Made by a program: the position numbers and the translations under genes. Positions 8,341 through 18,130 of a stretch of 64,000 nt of DNA are shown piece after piece (position 1 is the first letter of the stretch; each line of letters starts with the position of its first letter). The stretch is taken from positions 62,001 to 126,000 of the forward strand of contig JAVJVX010000006.1 in assembly GCA_040220875.1 (NCBI GenBank), in the 5' to 3' direction. This stretch comes from Alphaproteobacteria bacterium. Its GTDB lineage: Bacteria > Pseudomonadota > Alphaproteobacteria > JAVJVX01. The notes beneath the pieces were generated by a model. That model searched no databases, was not told where the DNA came from, and saw only the letters and a list, made by a program, of their open reading frames with translations.

Positions 8341-9654
8341 ATGGCCGAACCCCTGTCCGTCTCCTGGGCAGGCGTCAGGCGTGCCGGGGCGAAAAGCATG
8401 GCAGTCGTGACGGGCGCGGACATGGCCTCGATAAGCGAAGCGGATCTGGCCGCCGCCCTTGCCCTCGCCGTCTGGATTTATCTGATCGTCGGCCATGGCC
8501 GGTTCTGGCGCTGGCGGGCCGAACCGGTCGCTGACGAACTGCCGGCAGGTCTCGACACCCTGCCGGAAATCGTTGCGATCATCCCCGCCCGCAACGAGGC
8601 CGATGGCATCGGGACAGCGGTAACGTCACTCCTGACCCAGGATTACCCGCGTCCGGTCTCCGTCATCGTGGTCGACGACCAGAGCACGGATGGCACTGCC
8701 GAGTTGGCCCGCCAGGCGGCCGAGGCGATTGGTGCGGGTGACCGGTTGATCGTCCGGGCGGGACAGAACCTGCCGCCGGGCTGGACCGGCAAACTCTGGG
8801 CCGTCGCGCAGGGCGTCGACCTGGCGGGGGAAAAATTCCCCGATGCGCAATACTGGCTGCTGACCGACGGGGACATCCATCATGATTTTGCGAATCTGCG
8901 CGAGCTTGCCACCCGGGCCGAAACCGCCGGGCTCGATCTCGCTTCGCTCATGGTCCGGCTGCGGATCGACTCGTTCTGGGATCGCCTCCTGATCCCGGCC
9001 TTCGTTTTCTTCTTCCAGATGCTTTACCCGTTCTCGCGCGTGGCTGATCCCCGGCGGCGCGAGGCGGCGGCCGCGGGTGGCTGCATGCTGGTACGCCGTC
9101 GCGCGCTCGAGGCGGCGGGCGGGATCGGCGCCATTCGCGATCGTCTGATCGACGATTGCGCGCTGGCGGCGCTCCTGAAACGCCGGGGCGGCGCCATCTG
9201 GCTGGGCCTGTCCGACAGGACATATTCTCTCAGGCGCTACCGCGGGCTCCGGGACATTTGGGACATGGTGGCGCGCACCGCCTACACCCAGTTGCGCTAT
9301 TCTCCCTGGCTTGTCGCCGGCACAGTCCTCGCGATGGGGATGGCCTATCTGGTGCCCCCGCTGGCCTTGGCCGTGGGCCTCTGGCGGGGCGAGATGCTGA
9401 CGGCGGCGCTGGGCGGCGCCGGCTGGCTGCTCATGGCCGTGGCCTATCTGCCCACCGTCGGGCGGTATCGCCTGGCGCCGCCCGTCGCCTTGAGCCTGCC
9501 TGTCGCCGGTGTGTTCTACGCGCTGATGACGCTAAGCTCCGCCTGGCGCCACTATCGCGGCGCGGGCGGCGCCTGGAAGGGGCGGCACTATGACGGGCCG
9601 AGAGGCTCCCGGCCGGCGGCGGCCTTATCCGACGAGGACACCCCCAGCTCATGA
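8341..9654 (+). CDS. hpnB: Hopene-associated glycosyltransferase HpnB
   Basis: Family 2 glycosyltransferase of unknown acceptor, found almost only in hopanoid clusters. An N-terminal membrane segment (AAALALAVWIYLIVGHG) precedes a GT-A domain with IIPARNEADGI, VVDDQSTDG, a DGD metal site (LLTDGDIHH) and IDDCALA. Two or three C-terminal membrane helices follow. The start is uncertain: ATG codons at 8341, 8398 and 8422 are all in frame, and 8422 would place the helix right after the initiator. First gene of the hpnB-C-D-E-shc-G operon; it overlaps hpnC by ATGA. Confidence 0.88.
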   Translation: MAEPLSVSWAGVRRAGAKSMAVVTGADMASISEADLAAALALAVWIYLIVGHGRFWRWRAEPVADELPAGLDTLPEIVAIIPARNEADGIGTAVTSLLTQDYPRPVSVIVVDDQSTDGTAELARQAAEAIGAGDRLIVRAGQNLPPGWTGKLWAVAQGVDLAGEKFPDAQYWLLTDGDIHHDFANLRELATRAETAGLDLASLMVRLRIDSFWDRLLIPAFVFFFQMLYPFSRVADPRRREAAAAGGCMLVRRRALEAAGGIGAIRDRLIDDCALAALLKRRGGAIWLGLSDRTYSLRRYRGLRDIWDMVARTAYTQLRYSPWLVAGTVLAMGMAYLVPPLALAVGLWRGEMLTAALGGAGWLLMAVAYLPTVGRYRLAPPVALSLPVAGVFYALMTLSSAWRHYRGAGGAWKGRHYDGPRGSRPAAALSDEDTPSS

Positions 9655-10535
9655 CGACATCGCAGCTTGAAACACCCTCTGGCAAGGGCGCCGCGGACGA
9701 GAATTTTCCTGTGGGATCGTGGTTGCTGCCGGCCGCGCTCCGCCCCCATATCGCGATTTTCTACGCCTTCGCGCGCGCGGCCGATGACATCGCCGACAAT
9801 CCCGCCCTGCCGGCGGACGAAAAAATCCGCCGCCTCGATGCCTTCGATCGAGTCCTTGCCGGCGCGGGGGACGCCATGGACGGGCTTGAAAAGGCGGCGC
9901 GCATGCGCGAGAGCCTGGCCCGAACGGGCGTCAGCCCGCGCCATTGCCACGATCTTCTGAAAGCCTTCAAACAGGATGCGACCAGGGCCAGATATGCCGA
10001 CTGGGACGACTTGATGGCCTACTGCAATTTGTCGGCAGCCCCGGTGGGCCGCTACCTTCTTGATCTGCATGGCGAAGACGCGGCCGACTATCCGCCCAGT
10101 GACGCCCTGTGCAACGCGCTTCAGGTCATCAACCACCTTCAGGATTGCGCCGAGGACTACCGCCGGCTCGACCGGGTCTATCTGCCGGCACCTGCCATCG
10201 AGTCCGCCGGCGGGCAGGTGGCTGACCTGGCGCGGGACACGGCAAGCCCCGCGATCCGTTTGGTCATCGACGATCTCCTGGCGCGGACCGATGAGTTGCT
10301 CGATGCGGCCGGCGAACTTCCCGGCCGGCTGCGGAGCACCCGCCTCGCGATGGAATCGGCGACGATCCTGCGCCTGGCGAGACGCCTCACCCGACGGCTC
10401 GGGCGAGAGGACCCGCTGGCCCAGCGCGTGCGGCTGCGCCCGTGGGCCGTCGGAACCTCGGCGGTGGAAGGAATTCTTTGGGGACTTTCCCGGGCAGGAC
10501 GGGGCGGCCCGGCGGCCGGCCACGCCCGCCACTAA
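9651..10535 (+). CDS. hpnC: Squalene biosynthesis protein HpnC
   Basis: Trans-isoprenyl diphosphate synthase family protein that converts hydroxysqualene-type intermediates in the three-enzyme HpnCDE route to squalene (HpnC hydrolyses presqualene diphosphate to hydroxysqualene). 294 residues, all-alpha. It has FYAFARAADDIADN near residue 38, the first Asp-rich site, and NHLQDCAEDYRRLDRVYLP in the second half. It lies between hpnB (4-bp overlap) and hpnD, as is usual for the cluster. Confidence 0.9.
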   Translation: MTTSQLETPSGKGAADENFPVGSWLLPAALRPHIAIFYAFARAADDIADNPALPADEKIRRLDAFDRVLAGAGDAMDGLEKAARMRESLARTGVSPRHCHDLLKAFKQDATRARYADWDDLMAYCNLSAAPVGRYLLDLHGEDAADYPPSDALCNALQVINHLQDCAEDYRRLDRVYLPAPAIESAGGQVADLARDTASPAIRLVIDDLLARTDELLDAAGELPGRLRSTRLAMESATILRLARRLTRRLGREDPLAQRVRLRPWAVGTSAVEGILWGLSRAGRGGPAAGHARH

Positions 10536-10582
10536 ATATCTTGAGCGCCGGCGAACGCCCATATTAGGGTCGCCGGGCCCGA

Positions 10583-10618
10583 GCGGGACAACTCGCGGGA
10601 CAACTCGCGGGACAATTT
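10583..10618. repeat. Three tandem copies of a 12-bp unit
   Basis: The unit GCGGGACAACTC occurs twice perfectly and once with the last bases changed (10583-10594, 10595-10606, 10607-10618). It lies in the 122-base gap between hpnC and hpnD, about 40 bases before the hpnD start. Such repeats can expand or contract by slippage and so change the spacing upstream of hpnD. Confidence 0.85.
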
Positions 10619-10657
10619 GCGGGGCGGCCCGGGCGGGGCAGCGGTACGGATGAGGGA

Positions 10658-11551
10658 ATGACGCAGGCAGGATCGCTGGCGGAAGACGTCGGGAACGAGC
10701 AGGAAGCGCGGCTGATCGAGGAAGCGCGGCACCATGTCAGCGCCCTCACGCGTGCCTCGGGCACGTCGTTCTACTGGGGGATGCGGATCCTGCCTCCGGC
10801 CCGGCGCGAGGCCATGTTCGCAATCTATGCCTTCTGCCGCGAGGTCGACGATATTGCAGACGGGTCCCTTGAGCCGGCCGGCAAGCGCGCCGCCCTCGAG
10901 GATTGGCGCCAGGAAATCCAGAACCTGTATCTCGGCCGGGCCAATAAGGCCGTGACCCGGGCGCTCCTGCCGGCACTTCGCGACTACAAGCTTCGGCGCG
11001 AGGATTTCCTCGCCATTATCGACGGCATGGAAATGGACGCCGCCGGTCCGATCGTGGCGCCCAGGCGGGCGGAGCTCGAACGGTATTGCGATCGCGTCGC
11101 CGGCGCGGTGGGTCTTTTATCGATCCGCGCCTTTGGTGATTCGAGTTCGGCCGCAGAGGATTTCGCCCTCGCCCTCGGCCGCGCGCTGCAACTGACGAAT
11201 ATCCTGAGAGACCTGAAGGAGGACGCCGCCATCGGCCGGCTATATCTGCCGCGCGAAACGCTGCTCGCACACGGTATTTCGCCGGATGATCCGGCGGCCG
11301 TCCTCGACCACCCCAATCTGCCCGGGGTCTGCGCCGAGATCGCGGCCGAGGCGGCGCGACACTATGCGCTGGCCGATCGCCTGCGCCCCCGGCTGGACCG
11401 CCATGCCATGCGCCCCGCCTTCATCATGGGCGCACTCTATCGCCGTGTTCTCAACAAGCTCGTCCGGCGTGGCTGGCACGATCTGGACCGCGATGTGCGC
11501 GTTAGCAAGCCGGTCAAACTCGCCATCATATTGCGCTATGCCCTTACCTAG
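10658..11551 (+). CDS. hpnD: Presqualene diphosphate synthase HpnD
   Basis: Condenses two farnesyl diphosphates to presqualene diphosphate, the first committed step to squalene. 297 residues. It has FYWGMRILPPARREAMFAIY, CREVDDIADG (first Asp-rich motif, near residue 65), and LTNILRDLKEDAAIGRLYLP (second motif). The Asp-rich pair is fuller than in HpnC, which separates the two paralogues. The ATG at 10658 follows the repeat-containing gap; the protein start (MTQAG) gives a normal family length. Confidence 0.92.
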   Translation: MTQAGSLAEDVGNEQEARLIEEARHHVSALTRASGTSFYWGMRILPPARREAMFAIYAFCREVDDIADGSLEPAGKRAALEDWRQEIQNLYLGRANKAVTRALLPALRDYKLRREDFLAIIDGMEMDAAGPIVAPRRAELERYCDRVAGAVGLLSIRAFGDSSSAAEDFALALGRALQLTNILRDLKEDAAIGRLYLPRETLLAHGISPDDPAAVLDHPNLPGVCAEIAAEAARHYALADRLRPRLDRHAMRPAFIMGALYRRVLNKLVRRGWHDLDRDVRVSKPVKLAIILRYALT

Positions 11552-11578
11552 CCGCGCGCCAGCCGCCGGGGCGTGGCG

Positions 11579-12862
11579 ATGAGCAGGCGCCGGTCGGGCC
11601 GTGCCCCGGGCCGCGTTCATGTCATCGGCGCGGGGCTGGCCGGGTTGGCGGCAGCCGTCGAACTGGTGCAGCGGGGCCGGACGGTGACCGTCCATGAGGC
11701 GACCCGGCAAGCGGGCGGGCGGTGCCGCTCCTTCGTCGACCCCGCCCTCGATGCCCTCATCGATAATGGCAACCACCTGCTGATGGGTGCCAACACGGCA
11801 ACCTTCCGGTTTCTCGATTTGGTGGGAGAGCCGGAGGCACTGGCGGCGCCGGCGCACGCGGTATTTCCGTTTCTCGATCTCACGACCGGCGAAAGATGGA
11901 CGATCCGTCCGTCGCGCGGCCCCCTGCCCTGGTGGGTGCTGCGGGCGAAAAGCCGCATTCCCGGTACCGCGCCTGGCGATTATGCCGGGGTGCTGCGCAT
12001 GATGCTGGCCGGGCCGAAGAAGCGCGTGAGCGAGATCACTGGTCTGCACGGGACGATGGTCGACCGCTTCTGGGAGCCGCTCACCGTGGCCGTGCTCAAT
12101 ACTGAAATCGAGGCGGCGTCGGCCCGCCTTCTCGGCCGCACCCTGGCCCTCACCTTTGCCAGGGGCGAAGCGGCCAGCCGGCCCTACATGGCGCGCGACG
12201 GCCTGTCCCCTGCGCTGGTAGATCCCGCGGTCGCCTTCCTCACGCGGCTGGACAACGACCAGGCGCGGTTCGTATTCAATTCCAGGCTGCGCGGCCTCGA
12301 ATTCGGCCCGGATGGCGTAACCGCGCTCGACACCACCACGGGCCTGATCCCGCTCGCGCCCGAGGACAGCGTCGTGCTCGCCGTCACCGCACCGGTCGCG
12401 CACGATCTGCTTCCCGATATCGTCCCCGATTTCGCCGGCCGGCCGATCGTGAACGCGCATTTTAGCTTGCCGGCCCCGGCCGCCTTGCCCGAGGGCAGCC
12501 CGCTCCTCGGCCTGATCGGAGGCACCGGGCAGTGGCTTTTCGTGCGAGGTTCCATCGCCTCCGTCACCGTCAGCGCCGCCACCGGCCTGGTGGACGAGGA
12601 ATCGGAAACCATTGCACGGCGGATCTGGCCCGAAGTCGCCCGCGCCCTCGACCTTGGCAGCGCGCCACTCGGGGCTTACCGGATCATCAAGGAAAAACGG
12701 GCAACCTTCGCCCAGACACCGGCCAACGTCGCCGCCCGCCCGGGTCCCGATACGCCCTGGCGCAACCTGGTGCTGGCCGGAGACTGGACCGATACGGGCC
12801 TGCCGGCCACGATTGAAGGGGCTATTCGCTCGGGCTTCACCGCCGCCGGCCGGCTGGGATGA
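11579..12862 (+). CDS. hpnE: Hydroxysqualene dehydroxylase HpnE
   Basis: FAD-dependent amine-oxidase-fold enzyme that reduces hydroxysqualene to squalene, completing the HpnCDE route. 427 residues. It has an N-terminal dinucleotide site VHVIGAGLAGLAAAVEL, the following EATRQAGGRCRS, and a C-terminal LVLAGDWTDTGLPATIEGA, the second FAD contact. A GTG at 11573 adds two residues. It follows hpnD by 27 bp in the same operon. Confidence 0.92.
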   Translation: MSRRRSGRAPGRVHVIGAGLAGLAAAVELVQRGRTVTVHEATRQAGGRCRSFVDPALDALIDNGNHLLMGANTATFRFLDLVGEPEALAAPAHAVFPFLDLTTGERWTIRPSRGPLPWWVLRAKSRIPGTAPGDYAGVLRMMLAGPKKRVSEITGLHGTMVDRFWEPLTVAVLNTEIEAASARLLGRTLALTFARGEAASRPYMARDGLSPALVDPAVAFLTRLDNDQARFVFNSRLRGLEFGPDGVTALDTTTGLIPLAPEDSVVLAVTAPVAHDLLPDIVPDFAGRPIVNAHFSLPAPAALPEGSPLLGLIGGTGQWLFVRGSIASVTVSAATGLVDEESETIARRIWPEVARALDLGSAPLGAYRIIKEKRATFAQTPANVAARPGPDTPWRNLVLAGDWTDTGLPATIEGAIRSGFTAAGRLG

Positions 12863-13014
12863 GGCCATGACACGGCGGGCCGGTCGAATGCGCGCCTCGA
12901 TAGACAAAAACACGCCCATACAGTAGGTTCCCGGCCAATGTGACGGCCCGATGACAAGATTCAGGGCGGGTCGCGTTGCGAAACCCGATTTTGGTGATTC
13001 TCAGGGCCCCCATA

Positions 13015-14991
13015 ATGGCGACAGTGTCCGAAAATATTGAATCACAGCCTGATTCGGTAACGGACGCAGCGAGTGCAGACATCCAGGGAGAAGCGCTCGA
13101 TGCGCTGATCAAGGATGCGCGCGAGGCTCTCCTCGCCCGCCAGCGCGAGGACGGGCACTGGGTCTACGAGCTTGAGGCCGACGCAACGATCCCGGCCGAA
13201 TACATCATGCTGCTGCACTATCTTGGCGAGGAGGCGCCCGAGACCGAGGCGCGGCTCGCCAACTACCTTCGCGCCATTCAGGGCGACGACGGGGGCTGGC
13301 CGCTCTTCCATGCCGGCGAGATGGACCTGAGCGCCACGGTGAAAGCCTATTTCGCGCTCAAGCTGGCGGGAGACGACCCGTCTGCGGCGCACATGGCGCG
13401 GGCGCGCGAGGTCATCCTCGCCGCCGGCGGCGCGGCGCGTGCCAACGTCTTCACGCGGATTGCGCTGGCGCTCTTCGGCGAAGTGCCCTGGCGCGCGGTG
13501 CCGGTGATGCCGGTCGAAATCATGCTGCTGCCGCGCTGGTTCCCCTTTCATCTGGAAAAGGTCTCTTACTGGTCGCGCACCGTCATCGTGCCGCTGCTCA
13601 TCCTGATGGCGCTCAAGCCCCGTGCGCGCAATCCCGGCGACATCCATATCCGGGAGCTGTTTGCGACACCACCTGACGAAGAGCGCCACTACCTCAGGAG
13701 CGCGACAGATCGCCCGCTGGCGCGTCTCTTTCTCGGCCTCGACAGGCTCCTGCGCCTGGCCGAGCCGCATATGCCGACGCGGCCACGGGCCCGGGCAATC
13801 GAGGCGGCGCTGAACTTCACACGGGAAAGACTCAACGGCGAGGACGGGCTGGGAGCCATCTTCCCCGCCATGGCCAATGCTGTCATGGCGTTCGAGGCGC
13901 TCGGTTACGCACCCGATCACCCGGACCGGGCGATCGCGCGTCAGGCGATCGACAAACTGCTGGTCTTCCATGATGACTGGGGCTACTGCCAGCCTTGCGT
14001 CTCACCAATCTGGGATACGGCGCTGGCCGCGCATGCACTGATGGAATCGGGCGTCGAGCCCGAGCAGCCCGAGATGCAGAGCGCCCTGTCGTGGCTGCGC
14101 GATCTACAGATCCTGGACGTGAAGGGCGACTGGACAGCGCGCCGGCCCGATCTGCGTCCGGGCGGCTGGGCTTTCCAGTATCGCAACGATTTTTACCCCG
14201 ATGTCGACGATACGGCCGTTGTCGGCATGGCGCTCGACCGGGCGGTTCGCGGACGGACGGACACGGCGGTGGACCGCGCGGTCGAGTGGATCGACGGGAT
14301 GCAATCCGGCGACGGGGGCTGGGGTGCCTTCGATCCCGAAAACACGCATCACTACCTGAACCATATCCCCTTCGCCGATCATGGCGCGCTTCTCGATCCG
14401 CCGACCGAGGACGTGACCGCGCGCTGCCTCAGCCTTCTGGCGCAACGCGGGCGCAATCGCACCGATCCCGTGGTCGCGCGGGCACTCGCGTATCTGAAAC
14501 GCACGCAACAGCCGGACGGCTCGTGGTTCGGCCGCTGGGGGACAAACTATATTTACGGCACATGGTCCGTCCTTTCGGCTCTCAACGCGGCTGGCGAGGA
14601 CCCCCGGGCGCCCTACATTCGCAAGGCGGTCGACTGGCTAAAATCGCGCCAGCGCGCGGATGGCGGCTGGGGCGAGGATGGCGCCAGCTACTGGGACGAC
14701 CGGAAGGACGTGGTCAAGGACAGCACGCCCTCGCAGACTGCCTGGGCGCTGCTCGGCCTTATGGCGGCGGGCGAGACTCACTCGGCAGAGGTTGCAGCCG
14801 GCATCAGGTATCTGATGAGGGCCCGACGCGACGGTGACAAATGGCACGAGACGCTTTTTACCGCTGTCGGCTTTCCACGCGTATTCTACCTGCGCTATCA
14901 CGGTTACAGTGCCTACTTCCCGCTTTGGGCCCTGGCGCGATACCGGAATCTGACGCGCTCCAATCGCTCCGCCACGCCTTACGGCATGTAA
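13015..14991 (+). CDS. shc: Squalene-hopene cyclase
   Basis: Cyclises squalene to hopene/hopanol at the membrane. 658 residues, standard size. The catalytic acid motif DVDDTA lies at about residues 396-401. Several QW repeats are visible, such as QREDGHWVYEL near the N-terminus, QSGDGGWGAF, QPDGSWFGRWG and QRADGGWGED. The C-terminus has the YHGYSAYFPLWAL signature. The frame is open back to a TTG at 12976, but the ATG at 13015 (MATVSENIE) starts a typical short disordered leader. It lies 152 bp after hpnE. Confidence 0.97.
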   Translation: MATVSENIESQPDSVTDAASADIQGEALDALIKDAREALLARQREDGHWVYELEADATIPAEYIMLLHYLGEEAPETEARLANYLRAIQGDDGGWPLFHAGEMDLSATVKAYFALKLAGDDPSAAHMARAREVILAAGGAARANVFTRIALALFGEVPWRAVPVMPVEIMLLPRWFPFHLEKVSYWSRTVIVPLLILMALKPRARNPGDIHIRELFATPPDEERHYLRSATDRPLARLFLGLDRLLRLAEPHMPTRPRARAIEAALNFTRERLNGEDGLGAIFPAMANAVMAFEALGYAPDHPDRAIARQAIDKLLVFHDDWGYCQPCVSPIWDTALAAHALMESGVEPEQPEMQSALSWLRDLQILDVKGDWTARRPDLRPGGWAFQYRNDFYPDVDDTAVVGMALDRAVRGRTDTAVDRAVEWIDGMQSGDGGWGAFDPENTHHYLNHIPFADHGALLDPPTEDVTARCLSLLAQRGRNRTDPVVARALAYLKRTQQPDGSWFGRWGTNYIYGTWSVLSALNAAGEDPRAPYIRKAVDWLKSRQRADGGWGEDGASYWDDRKDVVKDSTPSQTAWALLGLMAAGETHSAEVAAGIRYLMRARRDGDKWHETLFTAVGFPRVFYLRYHGYSAYFPLWALARYRNLTRSNRSATPYGM

Positions 14992-14995
14992 CGCG

Positions 14996-15718
14996 GTGGG
15001 GGAGCGCGCGCCGGGCCGGCCATCCACATCACCGGGGACGGCGCTCATTTGCGGCATGGCGGCGGAGTTTCACTGCCTGCCCCCCGATATTCGCGCCCGC
15101 GTCAGGGGCGCATGGTCGGGCGGCCTGGCCAGCCAGGCCTACACGCGCGCGACCGATCTGTTACAGGCGGGTGCGGGACGGCTGGTGAGCTTCGGGATCG
15201 CGGGCGGGCTCGAGCCCGGACTCACCCCCGGGACGGTCGTGATCCCCCGCATTGTTCTGGCGCCGGACGGCACTCGCTACGAGACCGATGCCGAGGAATT
15301 TGCCCGCCTGAGCGCGCTTCTGGAGGCAATCCGCATTCCCTACGTGACCCGGCCGATCCTCGGTGTGGACAGGCCTGTCACCGACCGGCGGGAGAAGCGC
15401 GCCCTGTACGACCGCTGGGGGGCGGCGGCCTGCGATATGGAGAGCCATCACGCGGCCCGGGCGGCGCGCCGGATCACAACCCCGGGCGGCCTGCCCCATC
15501 CCTTCGTGACTGTTCGCGTGATCAGCGATCCGGCCCATCGCACCCTGCCCTCGACGGCCCTCCTTGGCCTGTCGGCGACGGGTGAGGTCGATACCGCTCG
15601 TGTCCTGGGCGCGCTTCTGCGCCGACCGTGGGAGATTCCGGCGATGGCCGGCCTTGGGCTGGAGGCAGCGCGGGCCTTCCGTCGCTTACGCCGCCTCGGT
15701 GCGCTCGGCGTTCTCTAG
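14996..15718 (+). CDS. hpnG: Hopanoid-associated phosphorylase HpnG
   Basis: Nucleoside-phosphorylase-fold enzyme that removes adenine from adenosylhopane to give the ribosyl intermediate of C35 hopanoids. 240 residues from a GTG start 4 bases past the shc stop. It has ALICGMAAEFHCL at the N-terminus, GIAGGLEPGL (phosphate/ribose site) and CDMESHHAAR (purine-binding Glu region). The later ATG at 15055 would delete the first beta strand, so GTG is preferred. Its last 33 bases overlap the 3' end of hpnH on the other strand. Confidence 0.88.
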   Translation: MGERAPGRPSTSPGTALICGMAAEFHCLPPDIRARVRGAWSGGLASQAYTRATDLLQAGAGRLVSFGIAGGLEPGLTPGTVVIPRIVLAPDGTRYETDAEEFARLSALLEAIRIPYVTRPILGVDRPVTDRREKRALYDRWGAAACDMESHHAARAARRITTPGGLPHPFVTVRVISDPAHRTLPSTALLGLSATGEVDTARVLGALLRRPWEIPAMAGLGLEAARAFRRLRRLGALGVL

Positions 15719-16819
15719 TTTCTCGAGCTGCGCGGTAACGAGTTCCTCGTGCACATCGATCGCCGGCCTCTGGCTTCCGAGCGGTATATCCGGCGTCATC
15801 GGCTTGTCGATGTTGATGCCGCGGAGCCAAATCTTGAGCGCCTTGAGGGGATGCTTCACCGTATCGTTGACCGCCGTCGGCTCATAGCCGCAATGCACCA
15901 TGCAGTTGGCGCATTTTTCGTACTTACCCGTTCCGTATTGGTCCCAATCGGTCTCCTGCATCAGCTCTGCGAAGCTCTTCGCATAGCCCTCGCTCAGCAG
16001 ATAGCAGGGCCGCTGCCAGCCGAAGACATTGCGCGTGGGATTGCCCCAGGGCGTGCAGTGATATTCCTGATTCCCGGCCAGAAAATCGAGAAACAGAGTG
16101 GACTGGCTGAATTGCCATTTTGACTTTCGTTCACGACCGAGGCGAAAGACATCCCGGAACAGTTGCTTCGTCTTCTGGCGATTCAGGAAGTGGGTCTGGT
16201 CGGGCGCGCGCTCGTAGGCATAGCCGGGCGACACGGTAATCCCCTCGACATTGAGCGAGGACGCGAAATCGAAGAATTCCGCCGCGCGCTCGGGCGCCAC
16301 GCCGTCGAACAGGGTGCAGTTGACGTTGACGCGAAAGCCCTGGTCACGGGCGGTCTTGATCGCGTCGATGGCTCGGACGAAGACCCCTTTCTGGGAGACG
16401 GCGCGGTCGTGTTCCTCTTCGAGGCCATCGAGGTGGACCGAAAAAGTCAGATACGGGCTAGGCTTGAAAAGATGCAGTTTCTTTTTCAGCAGCAGCGCGT
16501 TGGTGCAGAGGTAGACAAACTTCTTGCGCTCGACCAGGCCGGCGACGATCTGGTCGATCTCTTTGTGCAGCAGGGGCTCACCACCCGGGATCGAGACAAT
16601 CGGCGCGCCGCATTCATCGGCCGCTTCCAGACATTCGGCGACACTGAGCCGCTGCGCCAGAATGGGGTCCGGGTAATCGATCTTGCCGCAGCCGGCACAG
16701 GCCAGGTTGCACTGGAACAACGGCTCCAGCATGAGCACCAGCGGATAGCGGTGGTTGCCTGTAAGCCGCTGCTTGAGAATGTAGGCGCCGACTCGCACTT
16801 GCTGTAACAGTGGAACCAC
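15686..16819 (-). CDS. hpnH: Adenosyl-hopene transferase HpnH (radical SAM)
   Basis: Radical SAM enzyme that joins the 5'-deoxyadenosyl group to hopene, the first step of side-chain extension. 377 residues from a GTG start. The cluster ligands are C37, C41 and C44 in CNLACAGC. SIPGGEPLLH follows, as does the long C-terminal domain with CTPWGNPTRNVFGW, CYLLSEGYAKSF and CANCMVHCGYEP. The start MVPLLQQVRVGAYILKQ matches the family's usual N-terminus. It lies downstream of ispH (59 bp) on the minus strand and converges on hpnG, which acts on its product. Confidence 0.95.
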   Translation of the reverse strand: MVPLLQQVRVGAYILKQRLTGNHRYPLVLMLEPLFQCNLACAGCGKIDYPDPILAQRLSVAECLEAADECGAPIVSIPGGEPLLHKEIDQIVAGLVERKKFVYLCTNALLLKKKLHLFKPSPYLTFSVHLDGLEEEHDRAVSQKGVFVRAIDAIKTARDQGFRVNVNCTLFDGVAPERAAEFFDFASSLNVEGITVSPGYAYERAPDQTHFLNRQKTKQLFRDVFRLGRERKSKWQFSQSTLFLDFLAGNQEYHCTPWGNPTRNVFGWQRPCYLLSEGYAKSFAELMQETDWDQYGTGKYEKCANCMVHCGYEPTAVNDTVKHPLKALKIWLRGINIDKPMTPDIPLGSQRPAIDVHEELVTAQLEKLENAERTEAA

Positions 16820-16878
16820 GTAATCTGCCTTTCCTGAGTTTTTGGCCCGGCCGAATTAGCCTCGCCCGACTGGCCGGA

Positions 16879-17907
16879 TCAGTGTATCTGGCCGCTTTCC
16901 ACGCGGGCAACGTCGTCGCGAAGCTGCTCCGGAAGCTTGAACTGCACGTTTTCGTGAATACCCTCGAGAGTGCTCACGGTCACGGTCCCGAACTGACCGA
17001 TCCGTTGAATCAGTTCCTTGACCAGTTCTTCCGGTGCCGAAGCGCCAGCCGTTACACCAACGGTATCGACGCCATCGAACCATTCGGGGCGCACCGAACC
17101 CGCGTCGTCGATCAGGTAACTGGGCACGTTCATTTCGCGCCCGATCTCACAAAGCCGGTTGGAATTGGAACTGTTCTGCGCACCTACGACGAGGATGAGG
17201 TCGACATGGCGCGCCAGTTCGCGCACCGCCGTCTGGCGGTTTTGCGTCGCATAACAGATGTCCTTGACATCGGGGCCAACGATCGCGGGAAAGCGCCTCT
17301 TCAATGCGTCGATCACCTCGCGCGTGTCGTCGACACTGAGCGTCGTCTGGGTCACATAGGCGACCTTGTCGGGATCTGAAACGCGGAGCGAATCCACCCC
17401 TTCCACGCTGGAGACGAGATGCACCGGCCCGGGGATACGGCCGAGCGTCCCTTCCACCTCGGGATGGCCTTCATGACCGATCAGAACAACCTCGTGCCCG
17501 CGCGCGGCATAGCGCTGGCCTTCCATATGAACCTTGGCCACCAGCGGACAGGTGGCGTCGATCACCGGGAGCTCGCGCGACTTGGCGGAATCCTCGACGG
17601 TCTGGGAGACACCATGCGCACTGAAAACCGTTACCGCGTCCTCCGGCACTTCGTCGAGCTCCTCGACGAAAACCGCACCCTTGGCCTTGAGATCCTCGAC
17701 CACACGCTTGTTATGCACAATTTCGTGGCGCACGTAGACGGGTGGACCGAAAAGCTTGATCGCCCGCTCGACGATTTCGATCGCCCGCTCCACCCCGGCG
17801 CAGAAGCCGCGCGGCTCCGCCAGCAGAAGCTTGAACTCCCGCTTGCCCGGTGCCGATCCGTGCGCGTCGTCGCTTGCGTTTGTCTGAGCCTCGACCATTG
17901 CTGTCAC
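16879..17907 (-). CDS. ispH: 4-hydroxy-3-methylbut-2-enyl diphosphate reductase
   Basis: Last step of the MEP isoprenoid pathway, giving IPP and DMAPP with a 4Fe-4S cluster. 342 residues. Cluster cysteines are visible in [12 protein letters not shown] (C36), [11 protein letters not shown] and [10 protein letters not shown], with the catalytic TQTTLS. A GTG at 17907 has GGAG a few bases upstream; an ATG at 17898 is also in frame. Its place in front of hpnH ties isoprenoid supply to hopanoid synthesis. Confidence 0.95.
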   Translation of the reverse strand: MTAMVEAQTNASDDAHGSAPGKREFKLLLAEPRGFCAGVERAIEIVERAIKLFGPPVYVRHEIVHNKRVVEDLKAKGAVFVEELDEVPEDAVTVFSAHGVSQTVEDSAKSRELPVIDATCPLVAKVHMEGQRYAARGHEVVLIGHEGHPEVEGTLGRIPGPVHLVSSVEGVDSLRVSDPDKVAYVTQTTLSVDDTREVIDALKRRFPAIVGPDVKDICYATQNRQTAVRELARHVDLILVVGAQNSSNSNRLCEIGREMNVPSYLIDDAGSVRPEWFDGVDTVGVTAGASAPEELVKELIQRIGQFGTVTVSTLEGIHENVQFKLPEQLRDDVARVESGQIH

Positions 17908-18130
17908 CTGTCTCCTGCGGGCGCGCCGTCGCGCGGCCCGATGGTGGCCCCGCTAATAGCTAGCGCCCCAGCATCGTTCTAAAAACCATAAAGTTTTCCG
18001 GACTTTAGGCGGATTTTGCCGGGGTCCGCGTCCTATCCCAAGGACAGAACATGCGGATGGCGGTGCGCGCCGTCAACCAAAATTCGGGACGAATCCGGGG
18101 GCGGAATTGGAGCTGCCGACCGGGGTCGGG
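17908..18130. promoter_or_regulatory. Intergenic region upstream of ispH
   Basis: 223 bases between the ispH start and the stop of the upstream CDP-alcohol phosphotransferase gene, both on the minus strand. It should hold the ispH-hpnH promoter. There is a moderately AT-rich stretch at 17975-18000, but I see no convincing promoter pair or terminator hairpin. Confidence 0.3.

Noticed and set aside
11240-12919. 559-codon minus-strand frame over hpnE
   Set aside because: It is antisense to a clear FAD enzyme, with no domain or ribosome site.
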